DNA from: Pseudomonas monsensis
GTDB lineage: Bacteria > Pseudomonadota > Gammaproteobacteria > Pseudomonadales > Pseudomonadaceae
Direction: 5' to 3'
Length of the DNA stretch: 64,000 bases
Assembly (NCBI RefSeq): GCF_014268495.2
Contig: NZ_CP077087.1
Coordinates: 1 to 64,000 of the forward strand
Part shown: piece by piece, positions 44,517 through 53,616 of the stretch
How the letters are laid out: every line of letters begins with the position of its first letter
Position numbering within the stretch: position 1 is the stretch's first letter
Notes under the pieces: generated by a model
What the model saw: the letters and a program-made list of their open reading frames with translations, nothing else
Told to the model about the DNA's origin: nothing
Databases searched by the model: none
Translations under genes and position numbers: made by a program

Positions 44517-45446
44517 ATGACCCTCACTGAATTACGCTACATCGTTACCCTCGCCCAAGAGCAGCACTTCGGCCACGCCGCCGAGCGTTGCCACGTCAGC
44601 CAGCCAACCCTGTCGGTAGGCGTGAAAAAGCTTGAAGACGAACTCGGTGTGCTGATTTTCGAGCGCAGCAAAAGCGCCGTGCGCCTGACCCCGGTCGGCG
44701 AAGGCATCGTCGCCCAAGCGCAAAAGGTGCTCGAGCAGGCGCAAGGCATTCGTGAACTGGCCCAGGCCGGCAAGAACCAGTTGACCGCACCGCTGAAAGT
44801 CGGCGCGATCTACACCGTCGGGCCGTACCTGTTCCCGCACCTGATTCCACAACTGCACCGGGTCGCCCCGCAGATGCCGTTGTACATCGAAGAAAACTTC
44901 ACCCACGTGCTGCGCGACAAACTGCGCAACGGCGAGCTCGACGCGATCATCATCGCCCTGCCGTTCAACGAAGCCGACGTGCTGACCCTGCCGCTCTACG
45001 ACGAGCCGTTCTACGTCCTGATGCCGGCCCAGCACCCGTGGACACAGAAAGAAACCATCGACGCCGGCCTGCTCAACGACAAGAGCCTGCTGCTGCTCGG
45101 CGAAGGTCATTGCTTCCGCGATCAAGTGCTCGAAGCCTGCCCGACCCTGACCAAAGGCAACGACGGCGCCAAGCACACCACGGTCGAATCCAGCTCGCTG
45201 GAAACCATTCGGCACATGGTCGCCTCCGGCCTGGGCATCTCGATCCTGCCATTGTCGGCCGTCGACAGCCATCACTACGCCCCCGGCGTCATCGAAGTGC
45301 GTCCGCTGTCACCACCGGTACCCTTCCGCACCGTGGCCATCGCCTGGCGCGCGAGCTTCCCGCGGCCGAAAGCCATCGAGATCCTCGCCGATTCCATTCG
45401 CCTGTGTTCGGTGGCCAAGCCAGCGGCACCGGTCACCGCCGGTTAA
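44517..45446 (+). CDS. oxyR: hydrogen-peroxide-sensing regulator OxyR
   Basis: A 309-residue LysR-family protein. The N-terminal helix-turn-helix covers about 1-60 (HAAERCHVSQPTLSVGVKKLEDEL). The redox Cys pair is at about 199 and 208, in GHCFRDQVLEAC. It activates catalase and peroxidase genes. recG follows 9 nt downstream, the conserved oxyR-recG pair. Confidence 0.95.
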   Translation: MTLTELRYIVTLAQEQHFGHAAERCHVSQPTLSVGVKKLEDELGVLIFERSKSAVRLTPVGEGIVAQAQKVLEQAQGIRELAQAGKNQLTAPLKVGAIYTVGPYLFPHLIPQLHRVAPQMPLYIEENFTHVLRDKLRNGELDAIIIALPFNEADVLTLPLYDEPFYVLMPAQHPWTQKETIDAGLLNDKSLLLLGEGHCFRDQVLEACPTLTKGNDGAKHTTVESSSLETIRHMVASGLGISILPLSAVDSHHYAPGVIEVRPLSPPVPFRTVAIAWRASFPRPKAIEILADSIRLCSVAKPAAPVTAG

Positions 45447-45455
45447 GCGAGCGTC

Positions 45456-47531
45456 ATGACGGAGCTGTCGCAAGTGTCGGTGACGGCACTCAAGGGTGTC
45501 GGCGAAGCCATGGCCGAGAAACTGGCCAAGGTCGGCCTGGAGAACCTGCAGGACGTGCTGTTCCACCTGCCGCTGCGTTATCAGGATCGCACCCGCGTGG
45601 TGCCGATCGGTGCGTTACGGCCGGGTCAGGACGCCGTGGTCGAAGGCACCGTCAGCGGTGCCGACGTCGTCATGGGTCGCCGTCGCAGCCTCGTTGTGCG
45701 CTTGCAGGACGGCACCGGAGGCTTGAGTCTGCGCTTCTACCATTTCAGTAACGCGCAGAAAGAAGGCCTCAAGCGCGGCACGCGGGTTCGCTGCTACGGC
45801 GAAGCCCGGCCCGGCGCTTCAGGGCTGGAAATCTACCACCCGGAATACCGCGCCATCACCGGTGACGAACCGCCGCCCGTGGATGAAACCCTGACCCCGG
45901 TCTACCCGCTCACCGAAGGCCTGACCCAGGCGCGTCTGCGCCAGTTGTGCATGCAAACGCTGACGATGCTCAAGCCGGCCACCCTGCCCGACTGGCTGCC
46001 GACCGAATTGGCGCGCGACTACCAACTGGCGCCGCTGGCCGATGCGATTCGCTACCTGCACAACCCGCCCGCCGATGCCGACGTCGATGAACTGGCCCTC
46101 GGTCATCACTGGGCCCAGCATCGCCTGGCCTTCGAAGAGCTGCTGACCCATCAGTTGTCCCAGCAACGCCTGCGTGAAAGCATGCGTTCATTGCGCGCAC
46201 CGGCGATGCCAAAAGCCACGAAGCTGCCGCCGAAATACCTCGCCAACCTCGGCTTCAACCCGACCGGCGCGCAACAACGTGTCGGCAACGAAATCGCCTA
46301 CGACCTCAGCCAGCACGAACCGATGCTGCGGCTGATTCAGGGCGACGTTGGCGCCGGTAAAACCGTGGTCGCCGCCCTCGCCGCCCTGCAAGCTCTGGAG
46401 GCCGGTTATCAGGTCGCGCTGATGGCGCCGACCGAGATCCTCGCCGAACAGCACTTCATCACCTTCAAGCGCTGGCTCGAACCGCTGGGCATTGAAGTCG
46501 CCTGGCTGGCCGGCAAGCTCAAGGGCAAGAACCGCGTCGCCGCGCTGGAGCAGATCGCCAGCGGCACACCGATGGTGGTCGGCACCCACGCGCTGTTCCA
46601 GGACGAAGTGCAATTCAAGAACCTCGCACTGGTGATCATCGACGAGCAGCACCGCTTCGGCGTGCAGCAACGTCTGGCACTGCGGCAGAAGGGCGTTGGC
46701 GGGCGCATGTGCCCGCATCAACTGATCATGACCGCCACGCCGATTCCGCGCACGCTGGCGATGAGCGCCTACGCCGACCTCGACACCTCGATCCTCGACG
46801 AATTGCCGCCCGGGCGCACCCCGGTCAACACCGTGCTGGTCACCGACACCCGCCGCGTCGAAGTCATCGAACGGGTGCGCAGCGCCTGTGCCGAAGGGCG
46901 TCAGGCCTATTGGGTGTGCACGCTGATCGAAGAGTCGGAAGAGCTGACCTGTCAGGCCGCCGAAACCACCTTCGAAGACCTCACCGCCGCCCTCGGCGAG
47001 CTGAAAGTCGGGCTGATCCACGGGCGCATGAAACCTGCGGAAAAAGCCGCAGTCATGGCCGAATTCAAGGCCGGCAATCTGCAACTGCTGGTCGCCACCA
47101 CGGTGATCGAAGTCGGCGTCGATGTACCCAACGCCAGCCTGATGATCATCGAAAACCCCGAGCGCCTCGGCCTCGCACAACTGCACCAACTGCGTGGCCG
47201 GGTTGGCCGGGGCAGCGCGGTCAGCCATTGCGTGCTGCTCTACCATCCTCCGCTGTCACAGATCGGTCGCCAGCGCCTGGGCATCATGCGCGAGACCAAC
47301 GATGGTTTCGTCATCGCCGAAAAAGACCTCGAACTGCGCGGCCCCGGCGAAATGCTCGGCACCCGCCAGACCGGCCTGCTGCAATTCAAGGTTGCCGACC
47401 TGATGCGCGACGCCGACCTGCTGCCCGCCGTCCGCGACGCCGCGCAAGCCTTGCTGGAACGCTGGCCGACCCACGTCAGCCCGTTACTCGACCGCTGGCT
47501 GCGCCACGGACAGCAATACGGCCAAGTGTGA
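45456..47531 (+). CDS. recG: ATP-dependent DNA helicase RecG
   Basis: A 691-residue fork-reversal helicase. The N-terminal wedge/OB domain (about 1-270) is followed by helicase motifs: GDVGAGKTVVA (Walker A, about 293-303) and DEQHRFG (motif II, about 395-401); motif VI falls in the QLRGRVGRG segment near 580. Length matches the family. Confidence 0.96.
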   Translation: MTELSQVSVTALKGVGEAMAEKLAKVGLENLQDVLFHLPLRYQDRTRVVPIGALRPGQDAVVEGTVSGADVVMGRRRSLVVRLQDGTGGLSLRFYHFSNAQKEGLKRGTRVRCYGEARPGASGLEIYHPEYRAITGDEPPPVDETLTPVYPLTEGLTQARLRQLCMQTLTMLKPATLPDWLPTELARDYQLAPLADAIRYLHNPPADADVDELALGHHWAQHRLAFEELLTHQLSQQRLRESMRSLRAPAMPKATKLPPKYLANLGFNPTGAQQRVGNEIAYDLSQHEPMLRLIQGDVGAGKTVVAALAALQALEAGYQVALMAPTEILAEQHFITFKRWLEPLGIEVAWLAGKLKGKNRVAALEQIASGTPMVVGTHALFQDEVQFKNLALVIIDEQHRFGVQQRLALRQKGVGGRMCPHQLIMTATPIPRTLAMSAYADLDTSILDELPPGRTPVNTVLVTDTRRVEVIERVRSACAEGRQAYWVCTLIEESEELTCQAAETTFEDLTAALGELKVGLIHGRMKPAEKAAVMAEFKAGNLQLLVATTVIEVGVDVPNASLMIIENPERLGLAQLHQLRGRVGRGSAVSHCVLLYHPPLSQIGRQRLGIMRETNDGFVIAEKDLELRGPGEMLGTRQTGLLQFKVADLMRDADLLPAVRDAAQALLERWPTHVSPLLDRWLRHGQQYGQV

Positions 47532-47610
47532 GCACCGTCGCAGTTTCTGACCCCCCGTTCCAACCAAGCTGGTTATACTCCTGCAATTGTTTCAAAAACG
47601 GATACAGACC

Positions 47611-49011
47611 ATGACTGACGCAGCTCTCGCCCCCGAACTCCCGCACGCGCCGTCTGTAATTCGGCTGCTGCTCGGCAAGCTGGGTATCGCCTACGAAGAG
47701 GTGCTCGACCACCACGGTCTCAATGCTTCGCGCAAGGTACAAGCCGTGTTGCTGGACGATGCCGTCGGCGCGCTGATGGTGCTGTTTCCGCAGAGCCAGT
47801 TGCTGGACCTCAACCGCCTCGCCGAACTCACGGGCCGTCGCCTGACCGCCGTCTCCACCGAACGCCTGGAAAAAATGCTCGGCAAACACAGCCTGAGCCT
47901 GCTGCCGGGCCTGCCGGCACTGACCAGTTCGCCGTGCCTCTACGAAGAAAGCCTGCTGCGTGAGCCGAAGTTGCTGATCAACTCCGGCGAGCCGGGCCTG
48001 CTGCTGGAAATCGCCAGCGAAGACTTCAAGACCATGCTGACCAAGGCCAGCGCCGCCAACTTTGGCGAAGCCCTGAGCAGCATCCGCCCGAACCTCGACC
48101 GCCCGGACGATGACCGCGAGGAAATCACCCAGGCTGTGCAAGCGTTCACCGCGCGGCGGATTCAGCAGCGTCTGGAAGCGACCATCGAGATTCCACCGCT
48201 GGCCGAAACCGCGCAAAAAATCATCAAACTGCGCGTCGACCCCAACGCCACCATCGACGACATCACCGGCGTCGTTGAAACCGACCCGGCGCTGGCCGCG
48301 CAAGTGGTGAGCTGGGCGGCGTCGCCGTACTACGCCTCGCCGGGCAAGATCCGTTCGGTGGAAGACGCGATCGTCCGCGTGCTCGGTTTCGATCTGGTGA
48401 TCAACCTCGCGCTGGGCCTGGCCCTCGGCAAGACCCTGAGCCTGCCCAAAGACCACCCGCAACACACCACACCGTACTGGCAGCAGTCGATCTACACCGC
48501 CGCCGTCATCGAAGGCCTGACCCGCGCCATGCCGCGCGCCCAGCGCCCGGAAGCCGGCCTGACCTATCTGGCCGGCCTGCTGCACAACTTCGGCTACTTG
48601 CTGCTGGCCCACGTGTTCCCGCCGCACTTCTCGCTGATCTGCCGTCACCTGGAGGTCAACCCGCACCTGTGCCACAGCTACATCGAGCAACATCTGCTCG
48701 GTATCAGCCGTGAACAGATCGGCTCGTGGCTGATGCGCTACTGGGACATGCCCGATGAACTGGCCACCGCCCTGCGCTTCCAGCACGACCCAAGCTACGA
48801 CGGCGCCTATGCCGAATACCCGAACCTCGTCTGCCTGGCCGTACGCCTGCTGCGCGGTCGCGGCATCGGCTCCGGCCCCGACGAAGACATCCCCGACGCC
48901 CTGCTGGAACGCGTCGGCCTGACCCGCGACAAAGCCAACGACGTGGTCAGCAAAGTCCTCGAAGCCGAAGTCCTGCTACGCGAACTGGCCTCGCAGTTCA
49001 GCCAGGCCTAA
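47611..49011 (+). CDS. YbaK-like and HDOD domain signalling protein
   Basis: A 466-residue protein. Residues about 10-155 resemble the YbaK/ProX aminoacyl-tRNA deacylase fold, and about 180-380 are an HDOD domain (IPPLAETAQKIIKLRVDPNATIDDITGVVETDPALAAQVV). HDOD proteins scaffold regulation of motility or cyclic-di-GMP; catalytic HD residues are not conserved in this class. It sits at the PA5346 position after recG. I use ATG 47611; TTG 47587 is less likely. Confidence 0.85.
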   Translation: MTDAALAPELPHAPSVIRLLLGKLGIAYEEVLDHHGLNASRKVQAVLLDDAVGALMVLFPQSQLLDLNRLAELTGRRLTAVSTERLEKMLGKHSLSLLPGLPALTSSPCLYEESLLREPKLLINSGEPGLLLEIASEDFKTMLTKASAANFGEALSSIRPNLDRPDDDREEITQAVQAFTARRIQQRLEATIEIPPLAETAQKIIKLRVDPNATIDDITGVVETDPALAAQVVSWAASPYYASPGKIRSVEDAIVRVLGFDLVINLALGLALGKTLSLPKDHPQHTTPYWQQSIYTAAVIEGLTRAMPRAQRPEAGLTYLAGLLHNFGYLLLAHVFPPHFSLICRHLEVNPHLCHSYIEQHLLGISREQIGSWLMRYWDMPDELATALRFQHDPSYDGAYAEYPNLVCLAVRLLRGRGIGSGPDEDIPDALLERVGLTRDKANDVVSKVLEAEVLLRELASQFSQA

Positions 49012-49012
49012 A

Positions 49013-49081
49013 CGCATCGCGGGCAAGCCTCACTCCCACAAGATCAACACAATCCCTGTGGGAGGGGGCTTGCCCGCGATG
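49013..49081. repeat. REP pair, short form
   Basis: A short left arm (CATCGCGGGCAAGCCTCACTCC) and right arm (GGAGGGGGCTTGCCCGCGATG) are separated by about 25 nt, closer than in other pairs here. Confidence 0.75.
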
Positions 49082-49114
49082 AATCCAACCCAATTTACCT
49101 GTCTGACACAAAAC

Positions 49115-49249
49115 CTGTGGTGAGGGGATTTATCCCCGACCGGCTGCGCAGCAGTCGCAAACCCAGCCAACAGTGTGTGTCAGTTATATCGAGGTCTCAG
49201 GTTTTGGGGCCGCTGCGCAGCCCATCGGGGATAAATCCCCTCGCCACAA
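49115..49249. repeat. second-class repeat pair, GTGGTGAGGGGATTTATCCC type
   Basis: GTGGTGAGGGGATTTATCCC and its inverse GGGATAAATCCCCTCGCCAC flank a core with GCTGCGCAGC palindromes. It is the same class as at 22284-22433. Confidence 0.8.
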
Positions 49250-49261
49250 CAGCCCTTCTAC

Positions 49262-49645
49262 TCAAGCCTTAGGCTTGGCCTTCCTCGGCTTCAAATACTT
49301 CATCAACCCCTGAAACCACATCACCAGCGCCGGATTACCTTTCAGCTGGATCGACTTGTCCTGAATCCCCTGCATAAACGCCAGCTGCTTGTTCTTCGCC
49401 TGCATCGTGGCAAAGCCATAACCCGCATCTTTAAACGCAATCGCAAACGCCGGCTCCGCCACCACACCGGACTTGCTGGTGATGCGCTGATTTTTCACCA
49501 CGAAATGCCGCGCCACTTTCCCGTCCAGCGTCTGCAGCTGAAACACCAGATCCTTGTCACCCAACTGCTGCTGGAACGCAGGATTTGTCCGGCTGGCCTT
49601 ACCCATCAACAAACCCATCATCCACAGAAGAAAACGAAATTTCAT
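49262..49645 (-). CDS. small SCP2-like hypothetical protein
   Basis: A 127-residue protein starting at ATG 49645 with GAGG 8 nt upstream. A hydrophobic N-terminus (FRFLLWMMGLLMG) may anchor it to the membrane. The rest (about 30-115) resembles the SCP2 sterol-carrier fold: VARHFVVKNQRITSKSG, then PAFAIAFKD and IQLKGNPALVMWFQGLMK. The C-terminus is Lys-rich. No function can be assigned. Confidence 0.65.
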   Translation of the reverse strand: MKFRFLLWMMGLLMGKASRTNPAFQQQLGDKDLVFQLQTLDGKVARHFVVKNQRITSKSGVVAEPAFAIAFKDAGYGFATMQAKNKQLAFMQGIQDKSIQLKGNPALVMWFQGLMKYLKPRKAKPKA

Positions 49646-49914
49646 GCGCACAGCCTCAAAAGGAAAATGAACGGCCGGGGGAGTGTAAGGGATTCGGACG
49701 ATAACGCCAGTATCTGCCGCTGTTGGAAGAGGATGCTGGTCATTTCCCGCACGATGACCGCCAAGTCACGATTCTGCAAGCAACGTCCTACACCTGTTGA
49801 AACACATCCCTGTAGGAGCTGGCGAAGCCTGCAATCTTTTGATCTTCCGGCCCGCGAATCTATGGGAAATTTCCTGCAAAGTGCCGGGCTGTCCATGAAC
49901 TAGGCGAGTTGGTG

Positions 49915-50160
49915 CGATGTGGATAGGCTCTGTGGGTCGCCGCAAAATCGGTGACTCGGACGTGCAAGTCCGGCTGGAGTGCACATTGGTTATGGCAATT
50001 CGCCGAGCGTTTTCCTATGCTCGCGGATCGTTATGGCTGCTGTGTATGGGAGACCTTCGGGTCTGCCGGGTTACTCCACCGGTCTTGCACACCTATGCAC
50101 AGCTGCCACCACTTTCGAAGTGCGAGCGAAACGGTGTCGGCTCCTTAAACTGGAGTAAGA
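49915..50160 (+). ncRNA. structured RNA leader upstream of a DUF6124 gene
   Basis: Several hairpins are readable by eye: CGGAC/GTCCG with loop GTGCAA (49957-49972); AGACC/GGTCT with a UUCG loop (50051-50064); CCGG/CCGG (50066-50082); and CACTT/AAGTG. GCTGTGTATGGG (50039-50050) pairs with CCTATGCACAGC (50092-50103), enclosing the two middle hairpins in a junction. The 250 nt lead directly to the DUF6124 start. Whether it is a cis-leader or a separate small RNA is not resolved. Confidence 0.55.
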
Positions 50161-50164
50161 CCGA

Positions 50165-50536
50165 ATGATCAAACCAACACCCAATCCCCCAGAGAATCCA
50201 GACGTTTCGCCCTACGAAACTCTGGAATCAAAGAAATTCCACGAAGCCGCCGAGCGCGCCCTCGACCACCACTTCAAGCCGCCCACCGAACCACATACCA
50301 AACGCGAAACGGGCCTCTTCAGCCTCTCCCCTGGCACCGACGCCGAGGCCCTCATGGCCAACGCCTCGGAAGACCTGCTGTCCATCAGCGTCATCGCCTG
50401 CGACCTCGCCGACGACCTCCCCGGCTCCCGCCGCTCGGTGGCACTGGCTCTCAGCAGAATGGCGGACGGGGTGCGATTGATGGTGGAAGGGATGCTTGAT
50501 CACATTGAAGCGAAGAGCATGGCGGCCAAGCCGTAG
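50165..50536 (+). CDS. DUF6124 family small protein
   Basis: A 123-residue Pro-rich-start protein (MIKPTPNPPENPDVSPYET) followed by a helical domain (about 25-118). This is the DUF6124 (formerly DUF3077-like) family common in Pseudomonas, of unknown function. GGAG lies 9 nt before the ATG. An apparent structured leader precedes it. Confidence 0.8.
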   Translation: MIKPTPNPPENPDVSPYETLESKKFHEAAERALDHHFKPPTEPHTKRETGLFSLSPGTDAEALMANASEDLLSISVIACDLADDLPGSRRSVALALSRMADGVRLMVEGMLDHIEAKSMAAKP

Positions 50537-50592
50537 CGAGATTTGCGGATAAAAAAGGGGACGTTAAGTCCCCTTTCTGAATATTCCCTGCT

Positions 50593-51033
50593 TCACCACT
50601 CGCAACCTTTTTCGAGTTTCGCATCCACGTTGTAATCGTTTTTAAACGAATACTTCTTTGCAGACTTGTAATTCGTATACGTCATCGCATCAACCCGGCC
50701 ACCCTGAGTGACCATCTGATACTCACCTGTCAGTGCGCCATCAACTACTTCAACCCAAGTTGTCGTGTACTGGTAGGGCCGGCCATACACGAGCTCTTCT
50801 TGTTCAGTACTGCGATGAACCAGCCCAATAACCTGTTTCGACTTGCTGTACTTGACGCCAGCACCGCTCCATTTGGCGACAGAGTCGTAATAGGTTCGGA
50901 ATTCAAAATTTATGGGTTTGCCTTCGTAGGAGCGGAAGCAAAAAACTTCGGTCGTGACCTCACTATGAGCCGCCAGAGGAACGAAAACGAGCAACGCGGA
51001 AAACAATGCAGACGAAAATTTCAAACCGAACAT
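50593..51033 (-). CDS. secreted hypothetical protein
   Basis: A 146-residue protein with a signal peptide ending at LAAHSEV near residue 24. The mature part has two Cys (FCFRS near 32 and GCEW at the C-terminus) that could bridge the ends, and several Tyr- and Lys-rich beta-like strands. I do not recognise it. It is the leftmost gene of the leftward secreted-protein array. Confidence 0.7.
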   Translation of the reverse strand: MFGLKFSSALFSALLVFVPLAAHSEVTTEVFCFRSYEGKPINFEFRTYYDSVAKWSGAGVKYSKSKQVIGLVHRSTEQEELVYGRPYQYTTTWVEVVDGALTGEYQMVTQGGRVDAMTYTNYKSAKKYSFKNDYNVDAKLEKGCEW

Positions 51034-51076
51034 TCCTTTAGCGGTTTCAGGGGTATCAGCAAACTATTCGGACCTG

Positions 51077-51835
51077 TTATGCACCAGGCTCAAGCGCGCC
51101 ACACTTCAGCTCTTTGATTTGCTCGCTCTGAATCGGTATCACACAGGCAAGGCGCTTCTCTCCGAGCCCACGAAGCTCCGTCAAACTGAGCGTCACGTGC
51201 AACCCATCCTCGGCAAACGCATGATCCTCAAACCCGGCATCGGCATAGTCCGTCCAAAATGCCTTGCCCTCGAAACTGCAAAAACGCTTGGAGGACAGCA
51301 CCCTCCAACCGCCGTTGGGCGCCAGTATCTGGACCGTCAGGCATGGGCTGCCAAAGGTGCTGACATAACGTGCCACGACATCGCCGAAGCGCTGGGAGCC
51401 GGACAGATACACCTTGTTGAGATCAACTACATTACCCGGCTCATCAGCGACGATCGTGTCCAGATAAGCCGCACGCTCCAGACTCATTCTGGCCACGCAG
51501 TTGTTGATCGTCGTGACATGCGCTGCCACCCCAGGCTCGATTTCCGTGGCTTCAAGCGGGCAGGTGGTGTCGCGTAGCTTGATCCAGGCGCGCTGGGATT
51601 CTCTGGCCATGGCGACCAGCGCTTTACCCTGCTCAGGGTCACGCGTTTGTTGAGCCTCAAACCGTCCCAGCAGTTTCTTGTAGCTGGCATTGAGTTGCGT
51701 GTCGGCTTCCTTGCGGGCTGCCTCCACGCACCGATCGACCTGGGCGCTCACGGTGATTTCTTTGCAGTCGTCCTCGGCCATCGCGCAGGAGGCAAACAGG
51801 CATCCAAAGGACAACGCGATAAAACGCGCAAACAT
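51077..51835 (-). CDS. LprI-like lysozyme-inhibitor domain protein (1)
   Basis: A 252-residue exported protein; the signal peptide ends near ASCAMAED. Residues about 25-120 are LprI-like: the Cys-containing C...DRCVEAARKEADTQLNASYKKL, then QRAWIKLRDTTCPLE and NNCVARMSLERAAYL. A unique C-terminal domain follows. ATG 51835 was chosen; TTG 51841 overlaps the upstream stop and is possible. LprI of Mycobacterium inhibits lysozyme, but this role is inferred only from domain similarity. Confidence 0.75.
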   Translation of the reverse strand: MFARFIALSFGCLFASCAMAEDDCKEITVSAQVDRCVEAARKEADTQLNASYKKLLGRFEAQQTRDPEQGKALVAMARESQRAWIKLRDTTCPLEATEIEPGVAAHVTTINNCVARMSLERAAYLDTIVADEPGNVVDLNKVYLSGSQRFGDVVARYVSTFGSPCLTVQILAPNGGWRVLSSKRFCSFEGKAFWTDYADAGFEDHAFAEDGLHVTLSLTELRGLGEKRLACVIPIQSEQIKELKCGALEPGA

Positions 51836-51837
51836 GT

Positions 51838-52686
51838 TCAATTTTTCATTCCCTGAATGACGGATCGCTCAACTACACGTTGAGGTATTTTCTGCGCCTT
51901 GCCGACGGCGCTCATCGCGTCGCGGTACTGGCTGTAATAGCGCTGCGCTTCATCTTTGCGATCAAGGCGCCAGAGCGAGTCGGCAATGTTCAACATCAGT
52001 ACCGTGCGTTTACCGACCGCCTCAACGCCGCGATAAAACTTCAGCGCCAGCTCATCTCTACCGCCCTCGGCCAGATAAAAACCTAGGTCGTTGTACGCCT
52101 GAACATTTTGCGCCGGGGGATGGCACGCCATGTAGGACTCGGGGCTTAAAAAGTTCAGGCCCCATTCGATGGATTCTGCGCGGGATTGCGCCGGCTCCAT
52201 TCTTGAAACATATTTCAGCAAGTCCTTTGGGGACTTCGTCTCCAGGGCAGGAGTGAGCACATCACCGTCTGCGGAAATCCACTGATTGCCCTTCCACTGA
52301 CCGACACAAAAAGTGGCCCAACGATCAGCGAGCACGCAACCGGTCTCCATGGAGATCACAACGCAATGCTGTTGCGACTCCAGTTTTTCTTCACCATTCT
52401 CGAGCGACAACATCCCGACGATCACTGGATCGAGCAGCAGAGTTTTCTTGTCAGGACTGAGCATATTGGAATGCCCATCGGCGCCAATGTCGGCGCCGAA
52501 AAGCGGGAAGGTTTTGCCGTTGGCGGTGAACCATGCGGTCGCCGACTCAACGCCGGGCATAGTCCACTTTGTCGCTCGAAACGTAACCGTGTGTGCGTCG
52601 ATACCGACTATGGGCGGGTCCTCGGCAAGGGCACTTGTGGCGGCAAGAAGGCAGTTGATCATCAACACCCACTTAAGGCTGGCCAT
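51838..52686 (-). CDS. secreted protein with C-terminal TPR-like region
   Basis: A 282-residue exported protein with a signal peptide ending at TSALAED. The N-terminal 150 residues are beta-rich with Cys at about 106, 115 and 126. The C-terminus (about 195-270) has helical repeats (NDLGFYLAEGGRDELALKFY, then LNIADSLWRLDRKDEAQRYY), which look like two TPR units. It overlaps its neighbours at both ends, so it is co-translated. Confidence 0.7.
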   Translation of the reverse strand: MASLKWVLMINCLLAATSALAEDPPIVGIDAHTVTFRATKWTMPGVESATAWFTANGKTFPLFGADIGADGHSNMLSPDKKTLLLDPVIVGMLSLENGEEKLESQQHCVVISMETGCVLADRWATFCVGQWKGNQWISADGDVLTPALETKSPKDLLKYVSRMEPAQSRAESIEWGLNFLSPESYMACHPPAQNVQAYNDLGFYLAEGGRDELALKFYRGVEAVGKRTVLMLNIADSLWRLDRKDEAQRYYSQYRDAMSAVGKAQKIPQRVVERSVIQGMKN

Positions 52687-53221
52687 AGACGATCCTCTTC
52701 ACCGCCGGGCTTTCTGACATTAACTGTCTCTTCGTAACGCCATAGGCCTTGATCAGCTCCTCCCGAGATCCCTTCGAGCCAAAAGAGCGTTGGTTATTAT
52801 CGAAGCTGTATTGCTCCAATCGCCCTGATGTCGAGTAATACCCGTGCCACTCTGGGCAAGAACCACAACCGCCATATCCGCCTATCGAAACAAGACTGCC
52901 CTGGGTGCCTTCCACGCAATCCATCGCCACAACAACATTGCTCAACATCTTCGTCTTCGCACCGTCGGAAGTGAGTTGTGAAACTTTGCTGATATCGCGA
53001 CGAAGCACTTTGCCGCCGATGTTGATGGTTTGGTCAGAGCAAACCGGGATGACGTGGGTTTGCGCACCATCCACCGTCACCGATCGGCAGGACGACACCA
53101 ACACCACTTCAACACCGCCGCACTGCATGACATCGCGTTGGGTGTAAGCATCCGTCGGCGCGGCGAAGGCTGGGGAAGAGAACAACCATGCCAGGCACCC
53201 GGAAAACAAAAGCTGATTCAT
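52673..53221 (-). CDS. secreted Cys-rich hypothetical protein
   Basis: A 182-residue exported protein with a signal peptide ending at SSPAFAAP. The mature region has six or so Cys (CGG, CRS, CSD, CVEG, CGSC), suggesting disulfides. It lies within the array and overlaps the next gene by 14 nt. No family recognised. Confidence 0.68.
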   Translation of the reverse strand: MNQLLFSGCLAWLFSSPAFAAPTDAYTQRDVMQCGGVEVVLVSSCRSVTVDGAQTHVIPVCSDQTINIGGKVLRRDISKVSQLTSDGAKTKMLSNVVVAMDCVEGTQGSLVSIGGYGGCGSCPEWHGYYSTSGRLEQYSFDNNQRSFGSKGSREELIKAYGVTKRQLMSESPAVKRIVYGQP

Positions 53222-53240
53222 TGAGAAATCCTTTTCGCCG

Positions 53241-53612
53241 TTAGCTGGCCTTTTGTTTTGTCAGGCACTTTACATAGCCGTCCGCAAACTTAGCGTCGAA
53301 TGACAACGCCACCGGTTCATCCAGCTCGGCCGAGGTGTTGAGCAATTCGTGAGTAGCCGGGGTGTATTTGATCCAGCCGATTGTTCCGGTGCCGTCGGTG
53401 TCGAAAAACAGCTGAGCGCGCACCACTTCGCCGTCGTCCTCGTCGATCAGCAGGTTGACCTTGTCCTTGCCGACATAACGAAACGGAAAATCGCTGCTCC
53501 TGACAAGCTCAGTAAGGTAGCCGTAGCAACTCCCTTCACTGGCAGTCGCGGGCAGTGAATGAGGTAAAAGCGAAAGCGCAATCAGCACAGGCCGAATGAA
53601 AAACCAGTTCAT
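53241..53612 (-). CDS. secreted hypothetical protein
   Basis: A 123-residue exported protein starting at ATG 53612, which has AGGAG 7 nt upstream inside the end of the previous gene. The signal peptide ends near LPATASEG. The mature part has two Cys (SCYG, KCLT) and an acidic LIDEDDGEVVRAQLFFDTDG segment. No family recognised. Confidence 0.68.
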   Translation of the reverse strand: MNWFFIRPVLIALSLLPHSLPATASEGSCYGYLTELVRSSDFPFRYVGKDKVNLLIDEDDGEVVRAQLFFDTDGTGTIGWIKYTPATHELLNTSAELDEPVALSFDAKFADGYVKCLTKQKAS

Positions 53613-53616
53613 CCAC

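Noticed and set aside
47476..48786. 436-residue frame opposite the HDOD gene
   Set aside because: It has no motif and runs opposite a conserved gene with a good start.
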